Source of the DNA: Gammaproteobacteria bacterium
GTDB lineage: Bacteria; Pseudomonadota; Gammaproteobacteria; UBA4575
Length of the DNA stretch: 57,879 bases
Direction: 5' to 3'
Assembly (NCBI GenBank): GCA_028279275.1
Contig: JANQOB010000019.1
Location: 1-57,879 of the forward strand
Program-made: the position numbers and the translations under genes
Part shown: positions 46,259 to 57,372 of the stretch, one piece after another
Position numbering within the stretch: position 1 is the first letter of the stretch
How the letters are laid out: each line of letters begins with the position of its first letter
The notes under the pieces: model-generated
What the model saw: only the letters and a program-made list of their open reading frames with translations
What the model was told of the DNA's origin: nothing
The model's database searches: none

Positions 46259-47676
46259 TAGTGGATTGCAAATGATTCTTGTAATGCAGGAGCAATGTTT
46301 CCTACATTACCGGCACCTAATGTTAGGAGCACATCATTATCATGTATAACATGCTCTAAGGTATTTTGAATTTCAGACATATCCTTAACTAGAATCGGAT
46401 CTAACTTGCCGCGTGCTCGCAAAGCACGACAAAGTGCTGCACTGTCTGCACCCACAATTGGATCTTCATTTGCTGCATAAACTTCACAAAGCATGAGTGC
46501 GTCTACTTCGTTTAATACGCGTACAAAATCATCAAATAAATCACGCGTGCGTGAATAACGATGTGGCTGAAATAAAACAACTAATCGCTGTTCAGGAAAG
46601 GCGTCTCTTGCAGCCTGTATAGTTGCAGCTAATTCGGTTGGATGATGCCCATAGTCATCTACTAATTTTATCTTTTCTCCGTTAATACATAAGTCAGGAT
46701 ATATCTGAAACCTTCTCGCAATACCTTGGAAATTTTCCAATGCTTGTTGAATATATTTTTCATGCACATCTAACTGTAAAGCAATAATAGTAGCTGCAAC
46801 TGCATTTAATACATTATGCAGTCCTGGAAGGTTTAGATTTAATGTAATGAATGATTTGTTTTCATGAGTTTTTAATTTGAAATTTGTCTTTGGCCCTGTC
46901 ATTTCTACATCAGTAATCTGATAATCTGCGTCTTCACTAAACCCATAAGTCAGGTAGGGTCTAGATATTCTTGGCAGCAATTGTCGAATTGTCTCATCGT
47001 CGATACACAATACTGTCATTCCATAAAACGGCAAATGATGTATAAATTCTACAAAAGTATCTTGTAGCTTATTAAAATCACTGTCATAAGCAGAAAGATG
47101 GTCTGAGTCTATATTAGTTACTACCGACATAATCGGTTGCAAATGTAAAAAAGATGCATCGCTTTCATCAGCTTCCGCTACTAGATATTGACCTGCACCT
47201 AACTTTGAATGGCTTGCAAAACTATTAATACGTCCACCAACAATAAATGTTGGATCCATGTTTGCAGAAGTCAAAATAGAAGCCACGAGACTTGTTGTCG
47301 TAGTCTTACCATGAGTACCTGCTATAGCAATGCCATAGCGAAACCGCATGAGCTCAGCTAACATTTCAGCACGAGGCACAATAGGAATACGCTGTTCTTT
47401 TGCAGCAATAATCTCCGGATTATCATGTTTGACTGCACTTGACATCACAACTACGTCAGCACCCTTTATATTATTAGCTGCATGTTCAAAATAAACAGTA
47501 GCCCCTAGTTCTTTTAGCTTTTGTGTAATTACGTTTGGTTGAATATCAGAACCACAAACTTTATAACCAAGATTTACCATCACTTCTGCAATGCCACCCA
47601 TGCCAGAACCGCCAATACCTACAAAATGCACTTGTTTAATTCTTCGTGTTGCAAAATGTCCAATATTAAAAGTCAT
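46258..47676 (-). CDS. murC: UDP-N-acetylmuramate--L-alanine ligase
   Basis: 472 residues. It adds L-Ala to UDP-MurNAc. The N-terminal UDP-binding loop GIGGSGMGG is near 21-29 and the ATP loop GTHGKTTTTS near 120. A DDYGHHP motif near 345 is typical of MurC. It lies two bases after murG. Confidence 0.97.
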   Translation of the reverse strand: MTFNIGHFATRRIKQVHFVGIGGSGMGGIAEVMVNLGYKVCGSDIQPNVITQKLKELGATVYFEHAANNIKGADVVVMSSAVKHDNPEIIAAKEQRIPIVPRAEMLAELMRFRYGIAIAGTHGKTTTTSLVASILTSANMDPTFIVGGRINSFASHSKLGAGQYLVAEADESDASFLHLQPIMSVVTNIDSDHLSAYDSDFNKLQDTFVEFIHHLPFYGMTVLCIDDETIRQLLPRISRPYLTYGFSEDADYQITDVEMTGPKTNFKLKTHENKSFITLNLNLPGLHNVLNAVAATIIALQLDVHEKYIQQALENFQGIARRFQIYPDLCINGEKIKLVDDYGHHPTELAATIQAARDAFPEQRLVVLFQPHRYSRTRDLFDDFVRVLNEVDALMLCEVYAANEDPIVGADSAALCRALRARGKLDPILVKDMSEIQNTLEHVIHDNDVLLTLGAGNVGNIAPALQESFAIH

Positions 47677-47678
47677 GC

Positions 47679-48818
47679 TTAATAATCTTTCACCATATTA
47701 ATGTTTTCATTATTTTTACCCAAACAAGCATGAACACATGCATTTGCCACATCCTTAGCTGCATGTGGTTTAGCAAATGCACTTGCTGCTTCAGCATACG
47801 CTTTGATTTTGGCACGGTTATCTAACAATTCATTTAATAATTCAGCGAGGCTTTCAGGATCTAATTCACTTTCACTAATCATTACAGCAGCCCCAGCATG
47901 TACTAATGCAGATGCATTAGCAGTTTGATGATCATCTACAGCATATGGATAAGGAACAAAAATTGCGCCCAAACCTGCAACCGCTATTTCAGCCACAGTA
48001 ATCGCACCGGCACGGCAAATCACTAAGTCCGCCCACGCATACGCGTCTTGCATATTTTCGATAAATACATCTACACGTGCTTTCAGATGATTCGACTCAT
48101 AATGTTCCCGCACAAATTGATGTTTGTGCTCTCCCGTTTGATGCCAAATTTCCGGATACAAATCTTTAGTAGAATTTTGTAGCACTCGAACCATTGCTAG
48201 TGGCACTGTCTCGTTTAAAGCTTTTGCGCCTAAGCTGCCGCCAACAACAAGAATGCGAAGAGGCCGGTTGTCTGGGGCAGCAATCTCGTGTTGCCTCGTT
48301 ATATTTGATATTTCCGCTCGCACAGGATTACCTAATACTTCAACATTTTTACGAACAAAAGTACTTGGGAAACCTGTAAGTATTCGCTTAGCAAAAGGTG
48401 CAAGTAGTCGATTTGTTAATCCAGCAATAGCGTTCTGTTCGTGAATAATAAGAGGCTTACGTAATAGCGCAGCAATCAAACCTCCTGGGCCTGCCACAAA
48501 TCCTCCCATACCAAGTACTGCACAAGGGCGATGCTTTATCAGTAACCAAGTTACTTGTGTACTCGCGAGTAGTAATTTGAAAGGTGCAAATACCAGAGTT
48601 GTGATGTTCTTACCCCGCAAGCCATTAACTGAAATCCACTCGATTTTATAGCCTGCATTAGGCACTATTTTTGACTCAATGCCACGTTTAGTTCCAACCC
48701 ACACTATGGGTACAGATTGTTGCTCAATTTGTTTCGCGACTGCTAACGCAGGAAAAACATGACCACCAGTGCCGCCAGCAAAAATCATTATGGGTGAACG
48801 TGTATTTCTCATAGTCAT
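47679..48818 (-). CDS. murG: Lipid II synthase MurG (GT28)
   Basis: 379 residues. It transfers GlcNAc from UDP-GlcNAc to lipid I at the inner face of the membrane. The GGTGGHVFPA loop is near 15-24, with GGSLGA near 195 and CRAGAITVAE in the donor domain. The C-terminal tail (KNNENINMVKDY) is slightly longer than usual. The start is the ATG at 48818 or the second one two codons later. Confidence 0.96.
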   Translation of the reverse strand: MTMRNTRSPIMIFAGGTGGHVFPALAVAKQIEQQSVPIVWVGTKRGIESKIVPNAGYKIEWISVNGLRGKNITTLVFAPFKLLLASTQVTWLLIKHRPCAVLGMGGFVAGPGGLIAALLRKPLIIHEQNAIAGLTNRLLAPFAKRILTGFPSTFVRKNVEVLGNPVRAEISNITRQHEIAAPDNRPLRILVVGGSLGAKALNETVPLAMVRVLQNSTKDLYPEIWHQTGEHKHQFVREHYESNHLKARVDVFIENMQDAYAWADLVICRAGAITVAEIAVAGLGAIFVPYPYAVDDHQTANASALVHAGAAVMISESELDPESLAELLNELLDNRAKIKAYAEAASAFAKPHAAKDVANACVHACLGKNNENINMVKDY

Positions 48819-48840
48819 ATATAAAGCATCCCAAACACAA

Positions 48841-50004
48841 TCATCGATGGGGTGATTTAGCTAATCCCTCCGTATACACGCGGGTAATGAGCCCTATCGC
48901 CATACACACTACTAACAAACTACTTCCTCCTGCACTTATAAATGGCAAAGTAAGGCCCTTTGTTGGCAACACGCCTGTATTTACTCCGATATTGATAAAA
49001 GCTTGCAAGCCTAACCAAATACCAATCCCATAGGCTATTTGTGCGCCAAATTTCATGCCTTTTTTCTCAACCATCTTGCCAATCACAAAACATCGGTAAA
49101 TCAATAAAATGTATAGTGCGATCACTGCGGTTGCCCCAACTAGACCCAATTCTTCTGCAATCACCGCAAATACAAAATCGGTATGCGCTTCTGGCAAATA
49201 AAATAACTTTTGCACACTGGCCCCAAGCCCTAGGCCTGTCCAAGCACCACTACCAATAGCAATTAATGACTGAGTCAATTGAAATCCAGTACCAAACGGG
49301 TCGGACCATGGATTGAGAAAAGCAGTGAATCGCTCAACGCGATAGGGAGAAGAAATAGCTACAAACACCATTGAAATGGCTGACGCCATAAGTAACAAAC
49401 CAAATTTCCAAAATTTTACGCCAGCAAGATAAAGCATCCCCAATGCTGTAATGAGCAATACCATTGCAGCTCCAAAGTCTGGTTCCAGTAACAACAGCGT
49501 GAACAACACCACTAAAACCATCATAGGTTTAATAAAACCAATAAATGACTCACGAATTTGTTTTCCTTGTCTAACAACATAACCTGCAAGATAAATAATT
49601 AATAAAAGCTTAACGGCTTCCGACACCTGCAAACCAAATGACCCGATTGCAAGCCATCTTGTACTACCATTGACAGTCCTTCCTAGACCCGGAATCAATA
49701 CCAATGTCAGCAGTAGTATCATTAATAACAAAATAGCCATGCCAGAACTTTCCCAATGCGCTAAACGAATTTTTGTAATCACATAGGCTGCTGAAATTCC
49801 CATTAGGGCAAATACAAATTGACGCTTAAAATAATAAAGGGGATCACCTGTTGCACGATCAGCAATTTCGATTGACGACGAGGCAACCATCACCAAACCA
49901 ATTCCCAACAACATGATAACTGCGAACATCAGATTAGGGTCGCAATATTTTTCGAGAGCAATTCCAAGACTAGTAGATTTATCTCGTGCTGCTTGTTTAG
50001 ACAT
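48841..50004 (-). CDS. ftsW: Septal peptidoglycan polymerase FtsW
   Basis: About 387 residues and ten membrane helices of the SEDS family. The extracellular loop PEAHTDFVFAVIAEELG is the FtsW/RodA signature. It polymerises lipid II with FtsI at the septum. The ATG at 50004 is chosen: it lies two bases after murD with GAGAGG upstream. A start at 50028 would overlap murD by 22 bases. Confidence 0.96.
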   Translation of the reverse strand: MSKQAARDKSTSLGIALEKYCDPNLMFAVIMLLGIGLVMVASSSIEIADRATGDPLYYFKRQFVFALMGISAAYVITKIRLAHWESSGMAILLLMILLLTLVLIPGLGRTVNGSTRWLAIGSFGLQVSEAVKLLLIIYLAGYVVRQGKQIRESFIGFIKPMMVLVVLFTLLLLEPDFGAAMVLLITALGMLYLAGVKFWKFGLLLMASAISMVFVAISSPYRVERFTAFLNPWSDPFGTGFQLTQSLIAIGSGAWTGLGLGASVQKLFYLPEAHTDFVFAVIAEELGLVGATAVIALYILLIYRCFVIGKMVEKKGMKFGAQIAYGIGIWLGLQAFINIGVNTGVLPTKGLTLPFISAGGSSLLVVCMAIGLITRVYTEGLAKSPHR

Positions 50005-50006
50005 AC

Positions 50007-51356
50007 CTACAATACCTCTCGCACACAATTCTCGAAATCCTCGCCTCGTTCAATATAATTTGTATACATATCAAAACTTGCACAGGCAGGTGATAGTAAA
50101 ACTTTGTCACCTTCAACTGCGTTCTGTTGTGCAGTTTGCACTGCATGCTGCATAGAATCCGCTTGTGAAACTGTTACAGAATCACTTAAGGCCTTTTGAA
50201 ATAATGATGTTGCCTCACCAATTAAAATTACATGTTTAGCATGCTGCTTTACTGCTTGATTAAGCAGTTCGAGATCACCACCTTTATAAACACCACCAGC
50301 AATTAAAATGATATTGTTACCTAAACTGCGAAGTGAACTCACAGTAGCACCAATATTGGTTCCCTTTGAGTCATCGAACCAAGAAACACCTTCCAATTCT
50401 GCCACTAAGGCAAGACGATGAGCTAAACCTTTGAATGCTTTTAAAGTCTCTAGCATTTTTTGCATTGGCAACTCTAATGCAGTTCCAATTGCTAAAGATG
50501 CTAGAGAATTTAGAATCCCTGCCTCACCACGCAAAGCCAATTCGCTAACAGGCAATAAAGCATCATTACCAAATGCTAAATACAAATCGTCTTCTTTATG
50601 CGTCACCCCAAATTCATCTTTATTAGGATGCTGTAACCCAAATGAAATCACATCTCCTGAAGTTTTCATGTTAACCACAAAACTATCATCGCGATTAATA
50701 ATGCTCGTTACTGCATTTGCATAAATTCGCTCTTTAATTCGCGCATAATTATCTATATCTCCATGACGATCTAAATGATCTGATGAGACATTTAAAACAA
50801 CACTTATCTTAGGTTTTAGTGAGCGAGTAGATTCAAGCTGGAAACTTGACAGTTCTAAAACAAAACATTCTGCATCATCATATTCTAATAAACTTAATGC
50901 CGGCGGAGATAAGTTCCCGCCCGCATAGGCCTTCACGCCCGCTGTATTCGCCATTTCAGCAACCAGGCTAGTTACAGTGCTCTTGCCATTCGAGCCCGTA
51001 ATAGCTACAACAGGTTTGTTTACATTACGTGCGAATAATTCAATATCACCTATACATTCACAATCATATTGTGCAATTGCTTCCCGTATTTCATTTTGAT
51101 TAATATCAATTCCCGGACTTGCAATGATTTGTTGCGCATCCGCAAAATCTTTTACAGAAAACTCTCCTAAATGTATTTCTACATTAGGAAATTTTTGTTT
51201 GAATCCAGCAAATTGTGGTGGATTAAGTCTTGTGTCGAGCACTTTGAAATCGATACCTTGATTATTCAAGTAATTTGCTACAGAAATTCCTGTCTCACCA
51301 AGACCAATCACAACAGTTTGCTGATTGACTGATTCTTTTTTCAATGCTAATCCCAT
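50007..51356 (-). CDS. murD: UDP-N-acetylmuramoyl-L-alanine--D-glutamate ligase
   Basis: About 449 residues. It adds D-Glu to the peptidoglycan precursor. N-terminal GLGETGISVA near 18 and ATP loop GSNGKSTV near 120 are present, with the C-terminal SPACASFDMY motif. The ATG at 51356 is preferred over a TTG three codons upstream. Confidence 0.96.
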   Translation of the reverse strand: MGLALKKESVNQQTVVIGLGETGISVANYLNNQGIDFKVLDTRLNPPQFAGFKQKFPNVEIHLGEFSVKDFADAQQIIASPGIDINQNEIREAIAQYDCECIGDIELFARNVNKPVVAITGSNGKSTVTSLVAEMANTAGVKAYAGGNLSPPALSLLEYDDAECFVLELSSFQLESTRSLKPKISVVLNVSSDHLDRHGDIDNYARIKERIYANAVTSIINRDDSFVVNMKTSGDVISFGLQHPNKDEFGVTHKEDDLYLAFGNDALLPVSELALRGEAGILNSLASLAIGTALELPMQKMLETLKAFKGLAHRLALVAELEGVSWFDDSKGTNIGATVSSLRSLGNNIILIAGGVYKGGDLELLNQAVKQHAKHVILIGEATSLFQKALSDSVTVSQADSMQHAVQTAQQNAVEGDKVLLSPACASFDMYTNYIERGEDFENCVREVL

Positions 51357-51373
51357 TCCAAACAATCTATTTA

Positions 51374-52456
51374 TTATCTAAGTTTCAGAGTAGCCAACCC
51401 GACTAAAACTAATATAAAAGTAATGATCCAAAATCGGACAATCACTCTCGGTTCAGGCCAACCCTTTAATTCAAAATGATGATGCAAGGGTGCCATTTGA
51501 AAAATTCGTTTACCAGTGAGCTTATAAGAGATAACTTGCATGATTACTGAAACAGTTTCTAATACGAACACTCCGCCCATAATCACGAGAACAATTTCCT
51601 GCCTAACTAATACCGCCAATACCCCGACTGCAGCACCTAATGCAAGTGCGCCAACATCCCCCATAAATACTTGTGCGGGATATGCATTAAACCAAAGAAA
51701 CCCGAGACCAGCGCCAACCACTGCTCCACAAAACACCACCAGTTCACCGCTTAGTGGCAAATGTTGAATTCCAAGATAATTTGAAAAATTAATGTTGCCG
51801 CTAAGATATGCAAACACACCCAGCGCACCTGTAACCATTACAACCGGCATAATGGCAAGTCCATCTAGGCCGTCCGTGAAATTAACTGCGTTACTGGACC
51901 CTACAATTACAAAATATGTAAGCGGAATAAACCAAATACCTAATGGAATGATTACATTCTTAAAAAACGGAACATATAAACTTGTTTCTTGTGACAATGT
52001 AGCAAGACTAAAAATTAAAAATGCAGCCCCCAAACCAATAACGGACTGCCAAAAATATTTGCTCTTTGCCGACAACCCCTTGCTTGATCGGCTGAGTAAT
52101 TTTTTTATGTCATCTACTGCACCCACCAAACCAAATAAAAAGGTCGTTGCGATTACGAACCATACATAACGGTTAGTTAGATCACTCCATAGAAGCGCAC
52201 TTACTAAAATAGCTACTAATAGAAAAGCGCCCCCCATAGTTGGAGTACCGGCCTTTGCTAAATGTGTTTGAGGCCCATCATCTCGAACATTTTGATTGAC
52301 ACTATAAGTAGTTAACTTACGTATCATTATTGGCCCAGTGAGGAAACAGATAGTAAGTGCAGTCAACACACCTAAAATAGATCGCAGAGTTAAGTATTGA
52401 AATACATTAAAACCAGAATGAAACTGTTCTAAATACTCAAATAAACTAAGCAGCAT
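51374..52456 (-). CDS. mraY: Phospho-N-acetylmuramoyl-pentapeptide transferase MraY
   Basis: 360 residues and about ten membrane helices. It makes lipid I from UDP-MurNAc-pentapeptide and undecaprenyl phosphate. The catalytic motifs [18 protein letters not shown] and LHHHFE are intact. The ATG overlaps the end of murF by 11 bases. Confidence 0.97.
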   Translation of the reverse strand: MLLSLFEYLEQFHSGFNVFQYLTLRSILGVLTALTICFLTGPIMIRKLTTYSVNQNVRDDGPQTHLAKAGTPTMGGAFLLVAILVSALLWSDLTNRYVWFVIATTFLFGLVGAVDDIKKLLSRSSKGLSAKSKYFWQSVIGLGAAFLIFSLATLSQETSLYVPFFKNVIIPLGIWFIPLTYFVIVGSSNAVNFTDGLDGLAIMPVVMVTGALGVFAYLSGNINFSNYLGIQHLPLSGELVVFCGAVVGAGLGFLWFNAYPAQVFMGDVGALALGAAVGVLAVLVRQEIVLVIMGGVFVLETVSVIMQVISYKLTGKRIFQMAPLHHHFELKGWPEPRVIVRFWIITFILVLVGLATLKLR

Positions 52457-53849
52457 GTTCTTTATGCTCCAAATTACTTTGGCCGTTTTCTTTACCGTTT
52501 AACTTTTTATTTTCAGATGCTTTACTGCTCTTAATTCCAGCAACTATTTTTTCCATTTGCATTGCACGCGAACCTTTTACAAGTACACAAATGTCTTTTG
52601 TTATCTCAGCTTGTAATACAGTTACTATTTCTGCGTGACTGGAAAAGTGTTTGGCGCCTTTCCCAAAGGCCTTAACACTATGTTTAGTGTGATCTCCGTA
52701 GGCAAATAAACGTGTAACTCCAAACTGTTTGGCTATTTCACCTGCTTTCTGATGCATAAACTCACTTTCATTGCCCAATTCACCCATATCACCTAATACC
52801 AGCCAATGCTCACCTGACTCTTTTGCCTGCACATCTAAAGCTGCGGCTAATGATGCTGGATTAGCGTTATAGCTATCATCCAAAATAATGGCTCCCGCTA
52901 AACCTTCAATTTTAGTTAAACGTCCTTGTACGGCTTGAGTGTTTTCAACACCAGATTTGATGTCCTCTAAATCAATCCCTATTGCTAACCCCACCGCAGT
53001 GGCTGCTAATATATTTAGTAATGCATGTGCGCCAGTTATTTGTGGTTTAATTCGTATCTCGCCTATAGGAGTAGTAACTTCAATTAAATGATCAGCAATT
53101 AATTTTCCTGTTACGTCTGCTTGTTTTTCAACTCCAAAACTTATTTGCATGCGATTTCCAATCTCATCTCCCCATGTTTCACTAAATGAATCATCGGCAT
53201 TGACCACTGCAACACCATTTGGGTTTAAATTCGCATAGAGTTCGGCCTTCGCACGTGCAACACCTTCGATAGATCCAAACCCTTCCAAATGAGCTGGACC
53301 TATATTTGTAATCACACCAATGTTTGGTTGTGCGAGCTTTGCCAATGCTGCAATTTCACCAGCGTGGTTCGCACCCATCTCGATTACAGCGAAACAATGT
53401 TTATCATTTAATTTGCTTAAAGTGAGCGGTACACCAATATGGTTATTTAAATTTCCTACTGTGGCTAAAATTTCTCCCTGGGTGCTTAATATATTTTTTA
53501 TGAGTTCTTTGACTGAGGTTTTACCGTTTGAACCTGTAACACCAACAACAGGTATGCTAAACCGCTCACGCCAGGCAAAAGCAAGATCCTGCAATGCTTG
53601 ATATGTGTCTTCAACGATAATCTGAGATGAATCTGTATTCACTTCATGCTGCACAAGAACTGCAGCAGCTTTAATTGATTTATTTTTCTCAATTAACTCA
53701 TGTGGATCAAATACTTGCCCCACAAGGGCAACAAAGAGTTCTCCATTTTTCACACTACGTGTGTCCGTAGATAAACCATCGATTGATAAATCAGCTCCCT
53801 TGAGCTGTCCATGAGTTATCGCAGCAATTTCTTTTAATGACAATTTCAT
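52446..53849 (-). CDS. murF: UDP-MurNAc-tripeptide--D-alanyl-D-alanine ligase
   Basis: 467 residues. It joins D-Ala-D-Ala (from Ddl) to the precursor. The ATP loop GSNGKTSVK is near 109. A Lys/Asn/Glu-rich tail of about 22 residues extends past the usual end (from about residue 445). The start overlaps the murE stop as ATGA. Confidence 0.96.
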   Translation of the reverse strand: MKLSLKEIAAITHGQLKGADLSIDGLSTDTRSVKNGELFVALVGQVFDPHELIEKNKSIKAAAVLVQHEVNTDSSQIIVEDTYQALQDLAFAWRERFSIPVVGVTGSNGKTSVKELIKNILSTQGEILATVGNLNNHIGVPLTLSKLNDKHCFAVIEMGANHAGEIAALAKLAQPNIGVITNIGPAHLEGFGSIEGVARAKAELYANLNPNGVAVVNADDSFSETWGDEIGNRMQISFGVEKQADVTGKLIADHLIEVTTPIGEIRIKPQITGAHALLNILAATAVGLAIGIDLEDIKSGVENTQAVQGRLTKIEGLAGAIILDDSYNANPASLAAALDVQAKESGEHWLVLGDMGELGNESEFMHQKAGEIAKQFGVTRLFAYGDHTKHSVKAFGKGAKHFSSHAEIVTVLQAEITKDICVLVKGSRAMQMEKIVAGIKSSKASENKKLNGKENGQSNLEHKEHAA

Positions 53850-55360
53850 GAGTCTTGCTGTAACACCTCGTTGGCAATTTTTTTATCACTAAAGGGAAGT
53901 CGCTTACCATTAATGATTTGTACAGCCTCATGCCCCTTGCCCGCAATAAGAACAATGTCCTCGTGATCTGCATGTTCAATTGCATAAGCAATTGCATCAC
54001 GGCGATCGTGTATTAGCGAATAGGGATACGATTTAGAAAATCCTTTCTGAACTTCATTGGTTATTGCTTTCGGGTCTTCAAAACGAGGATTATCATCGGT
54101 AAGTACGGCAACATCAGCATAGAGTTCTACCGCTTCCGCCATGAGCGTTCGTTTACCTTGATCACGATTCCCCCCACAACCGAATACACACCAAAGCTTA
54201 CCAATACACTGATCACGCAGCACACTTAGAACATTCGTAAGTGCTTGCGGTGTATGGGCATAATCTATAACTACTGAAGGTTTTAATTCATGTGAAGCTT
54301 TATTGTTAGTAATAAATTCCAAGCGTCCTGCAACCGTCTTCACAGACTCAACCGCTCGAATTGCATCAGCAAATAAAACACCTTTAACCAATAGAGCACC
54401 TAGCACTGCTAATAAATTGCTGACATTAAAATCTCCGACTAATTGAGTTTTAACCTTTGCATCTCCCCAGCTTGAAATAATTTCAAAGCTTGTACTAGCC
54501 TGCGCGTACTCTATATTGACCGCTTTAATAAAAGACTCTGATTGCGGAGTATCTGCTTGGGTTGAAAATGTAACCACATCGAGCTTGTCGGAAAACTCAT
54601 TAGCTAATCGACGACCAAAGTCATCATCAATATTAATTACTGCGTTTTCTAGACCCTTACTTTGAAACAGCAATCGCTTTGCATTACCGTAATCTTCTAC
54701 AGACTTGTGATAATCCATATGGTCACGCCCTAAATTTGTAAAAACTGCAGTATTAAAATTTATTCCAGTAAGTCTTCCTTGTACTAATCCATGAGAAGAT
54801 GCTTCGATCACAGCATGTTTTACATTACTTATATAAAAATCATACAACAGGCTATGAGTTTTTATCGCATCAGGTGTTGTATGGCTCGCATCGTTATATT
54901 TTGGATACACCCCATAACCAAGTGTGCCAATCACGCCACATGAAAGCTTTAAATTTTGCAATGCTTGGGCAATAAATTGACTTACAGATGTTTTACCATC
55001 AGTACCTGTAACACCAATGACATGCATATGCCTTGAACAATCGTGATAAAAACGTTGACTGATTAAACCTAGCTTATTTTGTAAATCTGTTATTTCTATA
55101 CAAAGAATATCTTCAGGCAAATTTTGCTGTGAAACTATTGGACTGGACTCCCATACTATGGCAGCTGCACCGTTATTGATAACTTGTTGGTGATACTGCA
55201 AACCATGATGTTGTAGACCTTGCAAGGCGAAAAATAATCCGCCCGGTGAAGTTGTACGGCTATCTAAACTTAAACCGTTCACTGAAATTGCAGAATAAGG
55301 TTCTTGCAAGGTTACATAGCCCTTTAGTAATTTATCCAAAGGCCAGCTGATCTTTTGCAT
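53846..55360 (-). CDS. murE: UDP-MurNAc-L-Ala-D-Glu--meso-diaminopimelate ligase
   Basis: 504 residues. It adds the third peptide residue; the DNPR motif (TDDNPRFEDP) indicates meso-diaminopimelate, as in other Gram-negative bacteria. The ATP loop GTDGKTSV lies near 117. It begins three bases after ftsI. Confidence 0.96.
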   Translation of the reverse strand: MQKISWPLDKLLKGYVTLQEPYSAISVNGLSLDSRTTSPGGLFFALQGLQHHGLQYHQQVINNGAAAIVWESSPIVSQQNLPEDILCIEITDLQNKLGLISQRFYHDCSRHMHVIGVTGTDGKTSVSQFIAQALQNLKLSCGVIGTLGYGVYPKYNDASHTTPDAIKTHSLLYDFYISNVKHAVIEASSHGLVQGRLTGINFNTAVFTNLGRDHMDYHKSVEDYGNAKRLLFQSKGLENAVINIDDDFGRRLANEFSDKLDVVTFSTQADTPQSESFIKAVNIEYAQASTSFEIISSWGDAKVKTQLVGDFNVSNLLAVLGALLVKGVLFADAIRAVESVKTVAGRLEFITNNKASHELKPSVVIDYAHTPQALTNVLSVLRDQCIGKLWCVFGCGGNRDQGKRTLMAEAVELYADVAVLTDDNPRFEDPKAITNEVQKGFSKSYPYSLIHDRRDAIAYAIEHADHEDIVLIAGKGHEAVQIINGKRLPFSDKKIANEVLQQDS

Positions 55361-55363
55361 ACA

Positions 55364-57082
55364 CTAACCAGCATGATTTTGAGATTGCTCGACATTCGCC
55401 TGTAAAGGCACTCGATCTGGTGAAATATTTAGAATACGTAAAGCACCCCCCATGATTTTAGAAAAAATGGGTGCCGCTACTTCGCCGCCGTAATAAACTC
55501 CTCTATTCGGTTGATTTACCATTACAACCAACACCAACTTTGGATCGCTGGCGGGAGCCATACCCGCAAACATTGAAATATATTTATCTTCTTCATAGCC
55601 ACCTTTAGAAGATTTACGCACCGTGCCGGTTTTACCCGCTACACTGTATCCCGGTATAGCCGCAAGTGAGCCGGTGCCTGCATCGGACACCACATCAGTC
55701 AACATGCTGACAACTTTATCAATTGTTTGTGGCGAAAAGATGGCAGGTATTTTGCTCACTTCAGCGAGCTCTTTTGCAGATTTTCGTAACATAGATATAG
55801 GTAATAACCGTCCACCTGAAGCTAGCACCGCATAAGACCTTGCCAGCTGCAAGCTAGTCATCGACATGCCATAACCATAAGACATCGTGGCTTGTTCCAC
55901 TTTGCGCCAGTCCTGAAAATATTTTAAGTGGCCTGAAACTTCACCAGGAAAACCACATTCGGTTGAATGGCCAATTCCGATCGCACTAAAAGTAGACCAT
56001 AGCTCTTGTGCAGGGATGGTTTGCGCAATTTTTGTCGCGCCAACATTACTCGATTTAAGAATAATGTCGCTCACCGAAAGCGCGCCATAATTCTTATGAT
56101 CACGAATTGTAAATTCTCCAATCTGATATTCACCCGGAGAAGTATCAATAATCGTATTTTGAGAATAACGCTGTGACTCTAATGCTGATGCAATAGTAAA
56201 AGGCTTTATTGTAGAACCAGGCTCATAGACATCCGTTACTGCTCGATTACGATATGTACCACGGTTGTAGCCTTTACGATTATTTGGGTTAAATGCGGGC
56301 GTATTTGCCATTGCCAACACTTCCCCAGTTCTTGCATCAATTAAAACAGCCGAAGCAGCTTTGGCACGATGCTTAGAATGATTGGCTTTGAGCTCTCGAT
56401 AAGCAAGATATTGGATTCTCCTATCGATACTGAGCACGATATCTTTCCCAGGTTCAGGAATTTTCATCGCCTCAACATCTTCAACAATTCGATTGTAAGA
56501 ATCTTTAATGACTTTTTTTGCACCTGGCTGACCACGTAACCATTGCTCATATGCGAGCTCAATTCCCTCTAATCCCTTATCATCAATATCGGTAAACCCC
56601 AAAAGATGAGAACTAACTTCTGCAGTTGGATAATAACGACGGTATTCGCGTTGCAGATGGATACCTTCACTATTTAATCGTTTTAATTTATCAGCCTGTT
56701 GAGGAGTAATGTGTCGTTTTACATATAAGAATTGACGATCTTTTTTACCTTGCAACTTTATTATTAGGCTATCTGCATTCATATTGAGGATAAGAGCAGC
56801 GTTGCGAATAGCTTTGTGGCTTTGTAATGCTTCCAGCGGATTCGCCCATACAGAATATATAGGCGTGCTCACCGCGAGTAGTTCCCCATTTCGATCTAGT
56901 ATCATGCCGCGGTGGGCAGGGATCTCTACTACTCGCAGATGGCGCGCCTTTCCTTCCTCCTCTAAAAACTCGTGTTCAAAAAGTTGTAAATAAACCGACC
57001 TAACAAACAAACCCCCAAGACCGATTACAAACAAAGACAGCAAAAAAATTCGGCGTGCTGGGAAAGTTGGATTTTTCTTCAT
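55364..57082 (-). CDS. ftsI: Septal peptidoglycan transpeptidase FtsI (PBP3)
   Basis: 572 residues. One N-terminal membrane helix (about 11-31) and a PBP dimer domain (about 55-200) precede the transpeptidase domain. Active-site motifs are Ser290-x-x-Lys293, Ser344-Ser-Asn346 and Lys484-Thr-Gly486. It crosslinks septal peptidoglycan with FtsW and is the target of several beta-lactams. Confidence 0.97.
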   Translation of the reverse strand: MKKNPTFPARRIFLLSLFVIGLGGLFVRSVYLQLFEHEFLEEEGKARHLRVVEIPAHRGMILDRNGELLAVSTPIYSVWANPLEALQSHKAIRNAALILNMNADSLIIKLQGKKDRQFLYVKRHITPQQADKLKRLNSEGIHLQREYRRYYPTAEVSSHLLGFTDIDDKGLEGIELAYEQWLRGQPGAKKVIKDSYNRIVEDVEAMKIPEPGKDIVLSIDRRIQYLAYRELKANHSKHRAKAASAVLIDARTGEVLAMANTPAFNPNNRKGYNRGTYRNRAVTDVYEPGSTIKPFTIASALESQRYSQNTIIDTSPGEYQIGEFTIRDHKNYGALSVSDIILKSSNVGATKIAQTIPAQELWSTFSAIGIGHSTECGFPGEVSGHLKYFQDWRKVEQATMSYGYGMSMTSLQLARSYAVLASGGRLLPISMLRKSAKELAEVSKIPAIFSPQTIDKVVSMLTDVVSDAGTGSLAAIPGYSVAGKTGTVRKSSKGGYEEDKYISMFAGMAPASDPKLVLVVMVNQPNRGVYYGGEVAAPIFSKIMGGALRILNISPDRVPLQANVEQSQNHAG

Positions 57083-57090
57083 TTCTAAAA

Positions 57091-57372
57091 TTAATCTGCC
57101 TTTAGAAAAATAAGCCTTTCTTTATGCACCAAATCCATATTCAATTTTTCACGTGCAATTTTTTCAACTCTGCCATGTGTGGCCCATGCACTTTGTTCTA
57201 ATTGAAAACGGCCCCATTCAACCTGTAATTCATCAAAGCTAGTTTGTAAGGCCTGCAGCTCTATAAATGACTTACGCATAGAATGTTTGGAATAAACAAT
57301 GCCAACACCTGTAGCCACATTCGCTACAAACAAAACCAGCACTAGTAACACTCGACCTAGCATATTACCCAT
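57091..57372 (-). CDS. ftsL: Cell division protein FtsL
   Basis: 93 residues. One membrane helix (about 5-25) and a periplasmic coiled coil with the conserved EWGRFQLEQSAWATHGRVE segment place it in the FtsQLB complex that activates FtsWI. The start overlaps rsmH by 16 bases; an ATG at 57363 would shorten it by three residues. Confidence 0.94.
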   Translation of the reverse strand: MGNMLGRVLLVLVLFVANVATGVGIVYSKHSMRKSFIELQALQTSFDELQVEWGRFQLEQSAWATHGRVEKIAREKLNMDLVHKERLIFLKAD